From: Prostheceraeus crozeri
Taxonomy: Eukaryota > Platyhelminthes > Polycladida > Euryleptidae
DNA length: 64,000 bases
Direction of reading: 5' to 3'
Assembly (NCBI GenBank): GCA_907163375.1
Contig: CAJQUW010009224.1
Location: forward strand, 186,001-250,000
Shown here: positions 33,895 through 45,907 of the stretch, piece by piece
Layout of the letters: every line of letters starts with the position of its first letter
Position numbering within the stretch: the first letter of the stretch is position 1
Position numbers and translations under genes: made by a program
The notes under the pieces: model-generated
Seen by the model: only the letters and a program-made list of their open reading frames with translations
Told to the model about the DNA's origin: nothing
Database searches by the model: none

Positions 33895-36874
33895 CCCCCG
33901 TAAACTGGGGTGAGTTCGGCCATTGTGGGGTGAGTTCGCCCACTTTCACAGATAGCATATTGTTTTATTTTTTACGTTGCTGGAACATCAGTTTGTCCTT
34001 TTCTTCTTTGGTGCTAACTTGCTAGTGCACGAACATGTTTTTTTGTAAATATAGTGTCTTTAGAAGGTCAGTTTATAAAAAAAATAGCGATGGAACTAAA
34101 TACATCACATTTTTGCATTTTTCTGCCTTGGTCGTACTTCCTGCCAGCTGTTCTATTGGAAATACTTCATCAACTTTTAAATGTAGTGAAACGTGAGAGA
34201 GAAGTTTAATCTTGAATATAATTAGCATCATATTTGTTGTTTCTCTGTAATTCATGAGGTGGGCCATTTTTTGTACTTGGGGTGAGTTCGCCCACCTCAG
34301 TGGGGCGAGTTCGCCCATCGTCTATTTTGTGCTTATCAATAGCAGTTTGACTTTGAAAGTCGCTTGCAGACATAGCAATTTTGCAGAGAATGTCGTACTG
34401 CGTGCTATGATGATATTCAAATTGAAATATTAACAATAGCACTTATAACTGGTGCAGCACAAACGAAGCTATATCAATGATATCGATCAAACCATAGCTT
34501 CAAATTTTCATAGTCATCATTCACGCTATGCATACGCAATGACTTATCAAAAATCGAACTTGATTGTTTGAAAATTGAGTCAAAGTTAGGTTTCACTGCC
34601 TATTCATTTATCCGTTCTCAGTCATGCGCACGTACAAGCCAGTTGTTGGTGCCTCAAGACGTCGGCAATATTCTGATGATTCCCTTGATGAGGCCATCAA
34701 AGCCGTCAAGAATGGAATGTCTATTCACAAAGCTGCTGCATCCTTCAGTGTACCACGATCGACCTTGAGAGATCAGTTAAAGGGTCGTCATCCCCGAAGA
34801 AGTGGAGGCCAATGCGTTCTTTCTCCAAATGAAGAACGTATCATATCGCAAAACATCGCTAGAATGGCTGACTGGGGATTTCCCGTGAAACCTTTTGACG
34901 TTCGAATATTAGTGAAAGGCTACTTGAAGCGTAAAAACAGGGTTATTCCAGTCTTCAACAATGGTATGCCTGGTGATGACTGGTGTAGAGGTTTTCTTCT
35001 TCGGAATCGTTCTGTTTTGAGACAGCGATTGTGCCAGAACATTTCACAGAAAAGAGCTGAATTGTCAATTGATACAATGAATGCATACTTCGAAAATCTG
35101 CAACAGGAGTTGGGTGATGTTCCTCCATCGAATATCATCAATTTTGATGTGACTAACTTATTAGATGACCCTCGAAGTGTGAAATGTATATTTCGCCGTG
35201 GTGTGAAATATCCTGAACGGATAATTAATTCAACAAAATCTTCAACGTCCATCATGTTTGCCTGCACTGCTGATGGTAAGATGCTGAATCCTTATGTAGT
35301 TTACAAAGCCGAACATCTACACGAACAAATGGATACAGGGAGGGCCCAGAAACTGATACAGATCGCTCCCGATCTGGTTGGTTTGATGGTGTGTGCTTTA
35401 GTGACTGGTTTGAGAGCGTGATTCTACCATTCACAAGGAATTTAGATGGCCACAAAGTCATCATCGGTGACAATCTTGCTTCACATTTTTCTCGTGATGT
35501 GATTGAGAAGTGCTTGGAGAACGATATCGCATTCGTTTGTTTGCCTCCAAACCCAACCCATTTGTGTCAGCCGTTGGATGTATGTGTTTTTGGCCCTATG
35601 AAGAGATATTGGCGAGCTGTGCTTACTGAATGGAAATCGAAAGAAGGACGTAAATGCAGTGCGATGCCCAAAATTTGGTTTCCACGCCTCCTCGATCGAC
35701 TTTTGGTGAGACTATCACCAACCATTCAAGATAACATAGTAAGTGGGTTTCGAAAGTATGGAATTTACCCCGTCAACAAATATGAAGTTATCTCACGAAT
35801 TTCCCGCACTCTTTCAAGTGATCAACAAAGTGAAGTGCGTGAAGCTGTTTCAGGAGTTGTGTCAGATCGTTTGAAAGAGCTCTCGACGCCCCCAAAGAAG
35901 AAAGAGAAAGCTCAAAGTGCAGCCAGGCAAAAGTGTCACTGTGAACGATATCATGATGGAGAACTCTGACAATGAAGAAGATCAAGATGGAGACAATGTG
36001 AGTGTGATTGATGAAACACATGAAGCACGTTCCTTGCCTACGGAACCTTTGGAGCTTCCAAGTTTTGAAGTTGATTCATTTGCTTTGATTCGGTTTATTT
36101 CTGATGGTAGGCCCACTGGTACTGCCTACCATTACATCGGAAAAGTCTTGTCAAAAGTGAATGATTCCACTACAAAGTTTTCTTTCCTTCGGCGACATGA
36201 TAACTACTTTGTTTTTCCAAACATCGTAGACGAGATGCCTGTTGACAACAGTCAAATTGTTCAAACTTTAACTTCGCTCACTATTAATCGTGGTCGTTAC
36301 ACATTCCTTGATAATTTTGTTTCTACAAGCGTTCGTTGATAGTGTCTACCTGTCTTGTGTTCAATGATTCGTTCGTTTTTGTTTTAGATTATAGAATGGG
36401 TATTTTGGACTACAAAACTGTTTTTCATTGAATGATAAACGCTTCTTCCAATCAATCTATTCAGTATTGAATGCAAGAAGAATCAAAGTTAAATTAATGT
36501 GTCAAAAATAAGATAAAATGTCAAATGAAAATGTTGAATTATGTAGGGATTAATTGTAGTTATATGCACTACAAACATGAACCAAAATGAGTATAATGCA
36601 GTTCTAAAGAATTTCATCAGTCATAATAAAAAATTCGTTTGCGATTTCATCAAATAGGCGAACACACCCCACTCTATGGGGTGAGTTCGACCGGGTAAAT
36701 AAAGATATCTATATCAAACAAGAACGACATATACAAATTAATTGGTATAGGATATCATGGGCATGGATAAGACCGTATCAAATCTATATTCATTTCGGCT
36801 GCATAAGAAACTGAGCAATTAATATTTTGAATGAAGTGTTTCAAAGTGGCCGAACTCACCCCAGTTTACGGGGG
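33895..36874. mobile_element. Pogo/Tigger-like DNA transposon
   Basis: The left end starts CCCCCGTAAACTGGGGTGAG and the right end is its inverse (CTCACCCCAGTTTACGGGGG); about 28 bases match. TA follows the right end (36875-36876), and CA precedes the left end, so the TA duplication is imperfect. Subterminal copies of GGGGTGAGTTCGCCCA occur at about 33925, 34278 and, with one change, 34302, with a related one near 36679. The inside encodes a pogo-type transposase on the plus strand. Confidence 0.88.
34624..36339 (+). pseudogene. Pogo-like transposase (HTH, CENP-B-type HTH, DDE), frameshifted
   Basis: From the start at 34624 the first frame gives an N-terminal psq-type helix-turn-helix (DEAIKAVKNGMSIHKAAASF), a CENP-B-type DNA-binding region to about residue 135, and the first catalytic Asp (IINFDVTNLLDDP, residue 175). 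At about 35325-35370 the frame shifts, probably twice. The second frame resumes at WFDGVCFSDWF and holds the second Asp (VIIGDNLASHF) and the third (CQPLDVCVFGPMKRYW), so all three catalytic acids are present. Another shift near 35930 leads into an acidic C-terminus (DNEEDQDGDN) that ends at 36337-36339. The gene is recognisable over full length but dead as read; sequencing errors could account for some shifts. Confidence 0.88.
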
Positions 36875-37178
36875 TAACCAACATTCATAAAACTAAAGCG
36901 TTTACTTAGTTTGCATTTGCTTTTGATAGCCTCTTAAAAATGTAGTCACAAAGAACTAAGAGGTATAATAACAAAAGAAGATGATTTGCATAATAGTTCA
37001 TAATTCGGAAAAACAACGTCTTTATTATCAATCGGTTTGCAATAAGCCGTGATGCTGTGCTGATGAAACTAATGATCTCCGAGATCCAAAATTTCGCCAA
37101 ATCAGCATCATCTGGAAACAAATCGTTCATGTCCCTAAAACTTGACATTAGAAGCTTTTGAACATTTTCACTACGAAA
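36875..37178. repeat. 304-bp direct repeat, right copy
   Basis: Identical to 33585-33888 and starts exactly at the TA next to the right end of the pogo-like element. A minus-strand open frame (37226 to 36906, 106 codons) runs through it with charged and hydrophobic parts (FRSENVQKLLMSSFRDMNDL, then a Leu-rich end); I do not recognise the peptide. Confidence 0.95.
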
Positions 37179-37226
37179 TGACTTCATAAACCTATGTAAT
37201 ACTTCAAATCTATTTTTAGATGACAA

Positions 37227-39031
37227 AAATTGAACAGGAATGCGTGTAGCCTATTTATGTCAAGTCTGACAATTTAGTTTATGCAAATGCAAAAACGTTA
37301 AATCGGGTAGCAATATTTAAAAGAGACAAAACTTTATGAAACACAACCATTCTTGAAGCAAACGCAACAGTAAAATGATATTCATCAAAGTCTAAGAAAA
37401 GCAACAGTAACAGAATTTCTCGTCAAATAATCCCGGGTAACTTTCGTTCTATATTCTTCAAGAGTAGCATCATTAACACTTTATGATTATGCCCCATCTG
37501 GCTCAGAATGGCACCGTTTCGAAGTGGGCACTTCAGCATTCCCACCAAGGAGGGCAGGTAGGAACTCCGTTCCCAAGCGTTCCCCTCTGACAACAGCCCT
37601 TTCTGGGCCTGATGAAACTTGTGATACAAATAATCGTTTACGAAGGAATCGCCGTAGACAAAAATGATCACAATATCGCAGTAACACACTATTACAAAAT
37701 TTACAAGATCGTCGTACTGTTCATGGTAGGCCTTTACATATCACGAACAATTTGGTGGGAGGTAGGAATTCACTCAGTAACCATAATCACGGGTGAACAT
37801 AATTAAGGACAGTGAATGATGATTCTACTCAGTCACTAGGCTTACTGAACCACGGCTATTCCTGATGATTCTTCAGCTGATGTGCCTATCCTGCAGTAAT
37901 TTTGAAAGTCAATCAATATTTTGTGAATTCTTTCGCAATGTATAGAATAATAAGCCTTGCTTGAAAAGGTGAAGAATGTTGATAGAATTACTCAATTATG
38001 CATGCATTGAAGAAGGGCAAAACAGCTAAGAAGCGAAATTCATTAATATGTTCTTAGAAAAACGTCTGAGTTATAATGATTTTGCATCATGATTAGAGCT
38101 GTCGAAGTATAGCTTAAGTGTAGGCTAATCATGAATCAAACCACTTAAATTTAAAGAAACCCAGTCCTATGGTACACATCGAAGCAAAATTGCACGTCAC
38201 ACCAAAATGTAATATAATGCTACGTAGCTCCATGCGGATACTAGAAATTTATTAATAAATCCACAGATATCAGTTAATTCATCATTTATAATCTCTTGCA
38301 TATTTCGTATTTAAAGTAGGCGGAATAAGACTCGGTGGCTAAATTTACTAAAATTTACTTAAAATAATTTGTGCTACTAATTATTCATCAACTTATGCTT
38401 CATGCATAAACTTCTTGATTCATGCTTACCAATAGCTGTTTGGCAGTTATGCTGAAACGAACCAGATTCTCAGCAATCTACATATGCACCTGAGTATGGG
38501 GAATCTCTTGTATAGGGCGCTAGTTGATACAAACTATGTTTCTTTTTCTTTTGCTATTTTGTTTTATGAAGTAGGTAGGCCTACTCTATGCGCAGTTGAT
38601 GAATCCATCACACGCCCATGCAAGTACACTCTTCCGATACAAATTCATTAGTTTATGAGGACTTTCATCTTGCCTTTGTAAGTAAAGGACTTAATTTTCA
38701 GCGCACTCTCATCGTTGCACTTCAGTACAAGAGACAAATCATGCAGCGACCACCGCTTCCTTTAATCGGGTGTTGATGGCCCGATTCGCTAGAGTTCCTT
38801 AGGAAATATTGTATAATTCATTGTAATATATCTGTGTATTGCATACTCTCTATGTATCATGTAATCCTGACCGCAATGATTTTACCATGGAATCATTTAA
38901 CAATGCAACTGTGAGTATGTTTTGAATTACGACAGCAATAACTATAGTAAGCCGCTCGGTTTCTAACGCAGCCATAGTCATCGTTGTCCTCTCAAACATG
39001 CTCGCAGTTACACATTGTTATAGTAGATGTA
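37227..39031. other. Unassigned intergenic DNA
   Basis: No gene or complete mobile element recognised. Some short open frames (for example 37612-37806) have no family resemblance. Confidence 0.5.
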
Positions 39032-39369
39032 CATGGTGAGTCAAATTAAATGGCCCTATTTTTAGAATGCTGTAGATCAGTGAACATCCAACCAATTTTT
39101 AAATGCGATGTGTCATTTTAAACCCCAGAGTGTGGCCATCATTTTCGCGGCTATTAAAATTTCACAGATATGTTGACTTTATAGATATCTAGCGCTAAAG
39201 AATCATTACTGAAAAATCAAATTTACAGCTCAAAAATCTATTTCAGTGTATTGTCATCTACTAAAGGTACGCGACCATAAAAGAGCTACGAGTATCTACG
39301 TCAAACTATAAAAATAAGGGCATGTTGAGTCAAAAAAAGTAAATCAAACGTTCCATGTATAGTCATCAC

Positions 39370-39960
39370 GATCAATGCGACCTCCATTCCTCGCTACAAG
39401 TTTTCTGAATCTTTTCGGGATGCTTGAAATAAGGGATCGGCATGTCCGTCGACTTACACTCATTGACTTTCAATGACGTCAAATCACTTAATTCTCGCTG
39501 ACACTCTTTGAATCTCTTTGATGGTCCCCCAAACATTTTCAATAGGTCATCAGTCATCGAACTTAACGGAATGAATGTCGATGAGAATTCGATCACCAAA
39601 TAGTCGATCAATTTCCTCGAGTACTTCCCTCGTTCGGTGGATTGAGGCACCACCATCTTGCTAAATGCAATTTCCACAGGGATAGCTGCGCGCTACCGCT
39701 GGACAGATTACTTCACACAAAAGAATCGCGTACCGACCTCCAGTCATTGTTCTGTGTTCGCCCCTTCGGAACTGAAAGCACTACTCCAACCACTCTACCA
39801 CAAAGATCAGTCCATTCACTGGTATCAAACCATTGATGCCGCTCATGACCAAGTAGACTGTCCTTTCTTGCCTTTCACTGCGACCACCACTTTCCCAGCC
39901 ATTTCGTCGGACATCGCAGTGCGTAGTCTGCCAGACTGGTACTGACTTCGTTCAGCGACT
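39370..39960 (-). pseudogene. Decayed mariner-type transposase
   Basis: Reading the minus strand across frames: KGKKGQST (about 39880), a degraded middle with many stops, then QDGGASIHRTREVLEEIDRL (about 39655-39600) with FGDRI, then IENVWGTIKEIQRVSARIK (about 39540-39485). The QDGA-HRT, E-LFGDR and IEN-WG-IK sequence is the C-terminal half of a Tc1/mariner catalytic domain. The usual WPPxSPDLNP block between them is deleted or scrambled. Frameshifts and stops make it non-functional. The exact family within the superfamily is not clear. Confidence 0.75.
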
Positions 39961-40114
39961 CCTGCTGTGCGAATTCTTTTTAGAGGTCGCAAAACTACCT
40001 TTTTGATGAAGTTAAAACTCATTGCACTAATGTCAGAGTGCTCGCTTTCCTATACGTATTTAGCTACTCCAGCTGCCATGAAGGCCATTCAGCACCTCAA
40101 TTGAATTCCACAGG

Positions 40115-40180
40115 AAATCTCTTGTAGACACAGACAGCTTCATCTTATAAGATGAAGCTGTCTGTGTCTACAAGAGATTT
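40115..40180. repeat. Perfect 66-bp palindrome
   Basis: The left arm AAATCTCTTGTAGACACAGA continues through CAGCTTCATCTTA; the right arm is its exact inverse, with the centre at 40147/40148 (TTA|TAA) and no loop. Each arm is 33 bases without a mismatch. It lies inside the mariner-like element and is not part of its terminal repeats. Confidence 0.97.
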
Positions 40181-40438
40181 ATACTATAGCATAAATTCAC
40201 AGATCAAGTGTTCAAATTATTGCATAAGATGTATAGACATGTAAAACTAGGGAAACTTTTCAAATTCAAAACCGCTGAATATCGTCAAAGTCAACATATC
40301 TATGTGGTTTTAACAACCATAGAGTTGCTGTTGAGACTATAGGGTTTAAAATAATACATCGCATTCAAAAATTGGTTGGATGTTCACTGATCTACAACAC
40401 TTTATAAAATAGGGCCATTTAATTTGACTCGCCCTGTA

Positions 40439-42735
40439 TATCGTATTTAGTATTGCATGTATTATTGTATATCTGACACGTACTCAGACTGGGTTAAAAA
40501 ATCAAGCGAGTCCGCAGCCCTGCCTGTAATATCAGGAGATATCATCAAAATGAGTTATCAATAAATAGGCTACATGCAACCCTACAACAAGGCCTATTCT
40601 TCATAATAGAACAGTCTCTTTCTTATTGCATCAAATTCCTTTCTCATCATATTGATTAATCTGCAGGATTAATTTCTTGGTTCATACCGAATGTCAATAA
40701 CAAAAAAATCGTCTGAGATTCCCAGTTTTCTGGAGTTAACAAGACTCGGTTTAAAACCGTATATGACTAAGCCAATCAATGCATTTCGGGTACATAAAAA
40801 GCGCAAACAAGCAACAATAATTTGCTTCTGCTGATAGCTATCAGCAATCAGTAGTTGATGAAATTTGCATATCTTGAATGGAACAAGGTAGACACTGAAT
40901 ATGAATGACTATACTAACTTATTCTGTTATTATTCTGACTGATTCTGTGATAGCTTTAATTAATTTCCAATTATATCCATCATACTTGGAGAATGGAATG
41001 GAGATATAGAAATTAGCTGGGATATGGTCAAATATATAGACAGGAGGTTCACCAATGTAATAAGCTTAGGCCCATCTAATTGTAACTTCCTAGCCCAGAA
41101 AATTTTATTGAACGGGGGTTTGAAATACTGTTCCGGTAATAAGAAGGTCAAGCTGCAAATTGATGGACAAACTCGTGTTGCGAAAATGACATTAAGTGGC
41201 AACAATATAACAAACATTATAATAAGTTGACATCAACAGGGTGAGGAGATAGCTAGGTTTGACGAAAGTTGACAGCCGGTAGAAAGGGTTACAAAGCAGA
41301 GAAAGATTGGTTGACGTCAATTTGTGAACTAAAAAAATTTGATAAACCTACAAAATTTAAAGATCCTTTTACCAACAGTGCCACAACTTAACAGGAAAGA
41401 AGGGAGCTTGTAGCAAAATTTCATGCTTCCTATTAAACATCATTTTATAATTAAATATTATAACTACAACAATATTTTGTAATAATTAATTAAATATGAC
41501 ATTTATACGCACTTGATTGAAGACAACATCCATAGCACGAATATATGTATAAGCTTGAAACAATAAAAACCAAGAAGCCAAGATTTGACAAATTTGACAG
41601 TTTTTTTTATTCACTTCCTAAAGGCTGGGTCACACTTTTGGGTCTCATGTCTGACGTTGGGAGATACTGAGTTCAGATGGATTATAGCACTAGAATGAAG
41701 CCTATACCAACGAAAGAAATAGAATTAGACTATACAAAAATATCAGAGTAAAACCGATAGGAATATTAAAATGATATGATGATTGAGGAATGATACAGGC
41801 CTTTAATGATGTCTTCTGCCGAGGAAATTTGAATCAGAACCCAATATTAGGGTTACTGGTTTTCGGACTCGAATCGCACGTAGAGAACTGCCATAGCCCG
41901 ACCATGACGAAGAAATGATGAATGATACAGATGTCTATCAACAAATTGACACCATGTTTCTGGATTAGAGAGAAATACCGAATATGGCGTAAAATATTTC
42001 ATCATCCTGCATGCAATTTCAGTCGGCAATAAAATGATGGAATTCGCATCAATCATCTTCTTCAGTGTGCTGAAAGGAACCAGATTATGGTAATAAGCCA
42101 ATGTGATGTGATATTTCACAAAATTAGGCCTAATGATAAAGCAGATGGATTTAACTTGCCTTATTCAAATCGAATTCCTTAAATTTTATTAAGTAAACAA
42201 CAAACAGATGAACGATGAAGATTCCACAGAATGATTTTTACACTATACTACGCAGCAATGGTCTATTTCAAGGACTCTTTAGTCTCCATCTTTATTTTTG
42301 TGGACATTAACCGCATAAATGTGAATGACAACTGGCAACGTAGGAAGGCCTGCCAATGTTTTTATTATTACCCGAGTCACTGGCGATTTTATTCTAATAT
42401 ATTTGCCTACTTTAGTCCTTGCTAAAAGTTTTATTTTAAGCCCTGCACCGATTCAAAAATCCAATTTTCAAGTCAGATAATGCAAATGTAATGACATTGA
42501 AATAAGCCCTCGTTTCCAATTGAAAATTACTTTTGTCATATCTTTGATAGCCTAATACTTGCAAGTCAGCAGATCATAGGTCTACACCATGCTTCAGATA
42601 TGAAAGAACTCGTTCTATAAGAATTCGTGCTAACCGACAAAGTACTAACTAATTTCACAATATTTCAGCATGCATGTCAATCAATAATGATCACATCCCT
42701 GTCCATGGGTACAAGTCATCGAGTGGTTTTATTTC
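40439..42735. other. Unassigned intergenic DNA
   Basis: No recognised gene or element. An open frame at 41024-41230 (RRFTNVISLGPSNCNFLAQK and following) lies in slightly higher-complexity sequence but has no family match I know. An A/T-rich stretch ends at about 41620 in a T-run. Confidence 0.45.
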
Positions 42736-43299
42736 TTATGTTAAGTTAACAAATCTGTTAGTGCAACAAATTCTTAACTTTTTGTCAGGAAATGTTAACA
42801 AAGTTGCTACCTTAACATAACATCAGAAATAAAACCTCAAGGAAAATTTTTGTAAATAACCGGCGCGTATGTTAAGATACCAGTTTGTTTATAAAAATGT
42901 TAAAAACGATGTTAACGATACCTGCACTGTAACTATATCTGCCGCACTGCACTGCACTATAACGATGCACTGTAGATATGCTGCATTTCCACAAAAAGAG
43001 ACTCTTGCAAAATTCGTCCTTTTTAATTTCATTTTTGTTTAAGGAAATCTCTTATTTTCTATACACATTTTGAATATTCTCATTGAATGCTCCGTGCATC
43101 AAAATGATCAGTCTCTACTTGTTGTGTTACACTTATCTGTCATCGTGGTGGTTCTATGATTCTATCGCATGGTTCATATTTCTGAATTGAAGGTGCTCGA
43201 TATCTTCACTTATCTGGGGGTCTCAAAAGCAGTGCACGAGGAAGTGAACTCCGATTGGTCTAGCTTCGCTCAGTCATATCCTTTCTGCTCTTGAGTTGT

Positions 43300-43560
43300 G
43301 TTCTTGTTAACAAGATGTTAACAAATTGTTAAGCAATTGTTTATTTTAGCAGAACGTAGATATTGAACTTAGGGTCGTATGCTGTGCTCTTTGTTAACTC
43401 TAACAATTTATCAAGATGACTGTTAATTCAATTTCTTATGCACTGCTGACTGTTAGTTAACATATTGTTAAATGGCAATGTTAGTTAATTAACAATCAGA
43501 TTTAACGATCTGTTAGCGGATGATATGCTGTGCTGCCTGTTAATTTGATCAACTGTTAGA
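43300..43560. promoter_or_regulatory. Cluster of TGTTAA/GTTAAC motifs upstream of the Harbinger nuclease
   Basis: Within 260 bases there are many TGTTAAC, TGTTAG and TAACAA words in both orientations, also present in the terminal repeats and on the right side (about 46005-46110). Myb-type domains bind AAC-G/TAAC-type sites, so these may be binding sites for the Myb-like protein of the element. That link is inference. Confidence 0.45.
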
Positions 43561-43658
43561 GAGTGGATGGAACACAATACAAAAGATAATCGATGTCATT
43601 CGTCGATTAACTTATAACAGATTTTGCAAACGTTGTCTACTTGATCGCCGAGTGAGCA

Positions 43659-44603
43659 ATGGACGAAGAATTTGATGATATTTTACTCCTGGAGGATACA
43701 TTTGGACATCGCACCTACTGGCCTAATATTGATCCACTGGACAACTTCAATGATGAAGAATTTCTACGACGTTATCGATTAACAAAATCTGCTGTTAGTG
43801 AGCTTGAAAGCTGTATTGATCTTAACACCGGAAACCGACGAATTGACGTATCTGCAAGGCTACAACTGTGCATAGCTTTGTGCTTTTATGCATCTGGCAA
43901 TCTTCAAATGAGTGATGCTGATCTAGCAGGTGTTCATCAAACTACCGTGTCTCGCATTGTTTCAAAAGTGTCAGTAGCCATTGCTCGACTTCGTGGTGAC
44001 CTGATTTTTGTGCCTGAGAGTTCGCGTCTCGACATATTCAAAAACCGATTTCTCGATGTAGCTGGTATACCATCCGTCATTGGTGCTATTGATGGAACGC
44101 ACATACCAATTATTTCACCATGAGGGAATGAAGCAGAAATCTTCAGGAATCGCAAAGGTGTATTTTCCGGAAATGTGCAGTGTGTTTGTGATCCAGATGG
44201 AGCATTTACAGACATTGTTTGTCGATGGCCTGGTAGTACCCACGATTCCACGATTTTCTCAAACAGCAGAATATGTTATAAGATGAAACAACGACAATTG
44301 AATGGATTTTTATTAGGGGATAATGGTTATGCATGTAGGCGTCATCTTCTCACTCCAATATTAAATCCCGCTTCACTTGCCGAAAGGCGTTTCAATGCAG
44401 CGCATGTCCGCACTCGAAGTATTATAGAACGCTTATTTGGCCAATGGAAGCAACGTTTTCGATGTCTGAAATATATGCGCCTCAACTTGAAAAATACCTT
44501 GAACGCAATAGTTGCAACTGCATGCCTTCACAACATCGCCAAAAAGAGATCCGTTCCACTACCACAAATTGAAGGTGAAGAAGATGCGCCTCAATCCCGA
44601 TAA
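43659..44603 (+). pseudogene. Harbinger transposase (HARBI1-like nuclease) with one internal stop
   Basis: The DDE nuclease of PIF/Harbinger elements cuts and joins transposon ends with help of the Myb-like partner. The frame from 43659 starts DEEFDDILLLEDTFGHRTYW, has the helix-turn-helix block FYASGNLQMSDADLAGVHQT, and carries the catalytic residues in GAIDGTHIPI (first D), RWPGSTHDSTIF (second D) and RSIIERLFGQWKQRF (E). The frame is uninterrupted for 314 codons except for one TGA at 44121-44123, just after HIPIISP. There is no frameshift. The break looks recent, and length and motifs are otherwise complete for the family. Confidence 0.93.
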
Positions 44604-45208
44604 TGTGGGTGGCAATGCTACACGTCACCAAATAACTAGTTTGTACTTCAGTTATTGACCATCTGTTGGTACAAGTTTTTTGCAAGAGTGGCATAACCAA
44701 ATAAGGCCTACCGGTAATCAGAAACTTTTGCAGTGATGCCGTGAATATGACGTGCTGTTACTTTGTTAGCTATTTTCTCTACCTACTTGCGATGATGCGA
44801 ATAGATCAGTTTTAAAGAAATCCACTTCATTTTATCTTTAACTATAATTTGTTTTTGTAACTATACTATACAACTATTTACGTGTACATCATATCTGTAG
44901 GCCTATTGAAATAATTTACATGTTGCAAGTGGATACATGCATAAGATCGAAATGAGTAGGCTACTTGAATAGGCTGAATGTTTTGTTACACCGTAATTAG
45001 GCCTACATGACAGATTTTTGAATTCTAAAAGTTTTGAAAATAGCCTATACCCCTTGACAAAATCCATAATATAAAAGAAAGAATTGAATCAAATGAATAT
45101 TTTATTTGACTTTCTTTCATGAAAACGTATCTCAGACAGAAATATATTTTGCAAGAACAATTAGACAACTAAGGCTTATAGCCTACAATTAAAAACATGT
45201 ACACGAAC
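44604..45208. other. Spacer between the two convergent Harbinger genes
   Basis: AT-rich, non-coding, with several TAGGCCTA octamers and a TTTATT/AATAAA-rich middle that probably serves as 3' untranslated region for both genes. Confidence 0.5.
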
Positions 45209-45907
45209 CTAGTTAGCGGTATTCAATTTGTCCTTCAAAACTTTCCGTTTCAACAACATATTCTCCTTCCGAATTTCACGTAGTTCTTCAGCCATCTCCA
45301 TTTTGCGTTTGATCTTTTTCATTCTTAATGCATGGTATTCTGATGACTGCTCCTCAAAAGCACTGTACACTGCTCTTCTAACCGTACAGGGCTTCGTCGA
45401 CTTAACAAATGACGTCGTCGCCGATGGTGCTTGAACATTGTCATTCGGGGCAGTCAATAGCCCTACAAAAGATACATTTTCAATGTCGTCGTTATCCGAA
45501 ATGTTCTTCATCAGAGTATCACTATCATGCTCATTTGGAAGGGGGTGAATCTGATTGGGGATCAATGATGCGATGCGATCACTATCAGCGGATAAGTTTG
45601 GAACCGCCGTTCCACCACCAGTTTTGAACGTCTCTCGCCGATGTTCAGCGCACTCGGTCTTGGTGGTCCGTTTCATGTTGCTCCACAGAAGCTTGATCTG
45701 TTCCACTGTTCGGTTTTTCAGAGGGAATTCATTATTCAATTGGCGAACAATTTCCAACCATGTGTTGTTCTTCTCTGGAATTGTTATCTTGTCCGATTTC
45801 TTGTTTTCCACCACCGACTTATACTTGGGCATCAATTCGATGAGAGCTGTCTTCTCCTCAGCAGTGAAGTTCTCGGCACGTTGTCTCTTCTTGTTCGCCT
45901 TATCCAT
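45209..45907 (-). CDS. Myb/SANT-like DNA-binding protein of the Harbinger element
   Basis: An intact 232-codon frame. Residues about 12-85 form a Myb/SANT-like trihelix domain: FTAEEKTALIELMPKYKSVV, then TWLEIVRQLNNEFPLKNRTV and IKLLWSNMKR, with the spaced tryptophans and basic third helix typical of the family. The middle is polar and low in structure. Residues about 190-230 are a basic coiled coil (MKKIKRKMEMAEELREIRKE). In Harbinger elements this protein binds the transposon ends and escorts the nuclease to the nucleus. It converges with the nuclease gene, 605 bp away. Start chosen at the Met of MDKANKKRQRAENFT, the first Met before the domain. It is the best preserved transposon gene in the window. 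Confidence 0.9.
   Translation of the reverse strand: MDKANKKRQRAENFTAEEKTALIELMPKYKSVVENKKSDKITIPEKNNTWLEIVRQLNNEFPLKNRTVEQIKLLWSNMKRTTKTECAEHRRETFKTGGGTAVPNLSADSDRIASLIPNQIHPLPNEHDSDTLMKNISDNDDIENVSFVGLLTAPNDNVQAPSATTSFVKSTKPCTVRRAVYSAFEEQSSEYHALRMKKIKRKMEMAEELREIRKENMLLKRKVLKDKLNTAN

Larger units (their letters stand above)
39032..40436. mobile_element. Mariner-like element with about 93-bp terminal inverted repeats
   Basis: The left end reads CATGGTGAGTCAAATTAAAT and the inverse right end CAGGGCGAGTCAAATTAAAT; both continue through ATCAGTGAACATCCAACC and TTTTAAACCC with few mismatches, about 93 bases in total. TA borders both ends (39030-39031 and 40437-40438), as in the Tc1/mariner superfamily. 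Length is about 1.4 kb. The inside has a broken transposase on the minus strand and a perfect palindrome. Confidence 0.88.

Noticed and set aside
37423-37689. Overlapping minus-strand frames downstream of the pogo-like element
   Set aside because: No family resemblance and no context; likely chance.
41024-41230. Open frame as a small host gene
   Set aside because: No recognised domain, no splice or conservation evidence; length is possible by chance in this composition.
44121-44123. TGA in the Harbinger nuclease as a recoded (selenocysteine or readthrough) codon
   Set aside because: No reason for recoding is visible; transposon copies commonly carry random stops, and no stem-loop was identified downstream.
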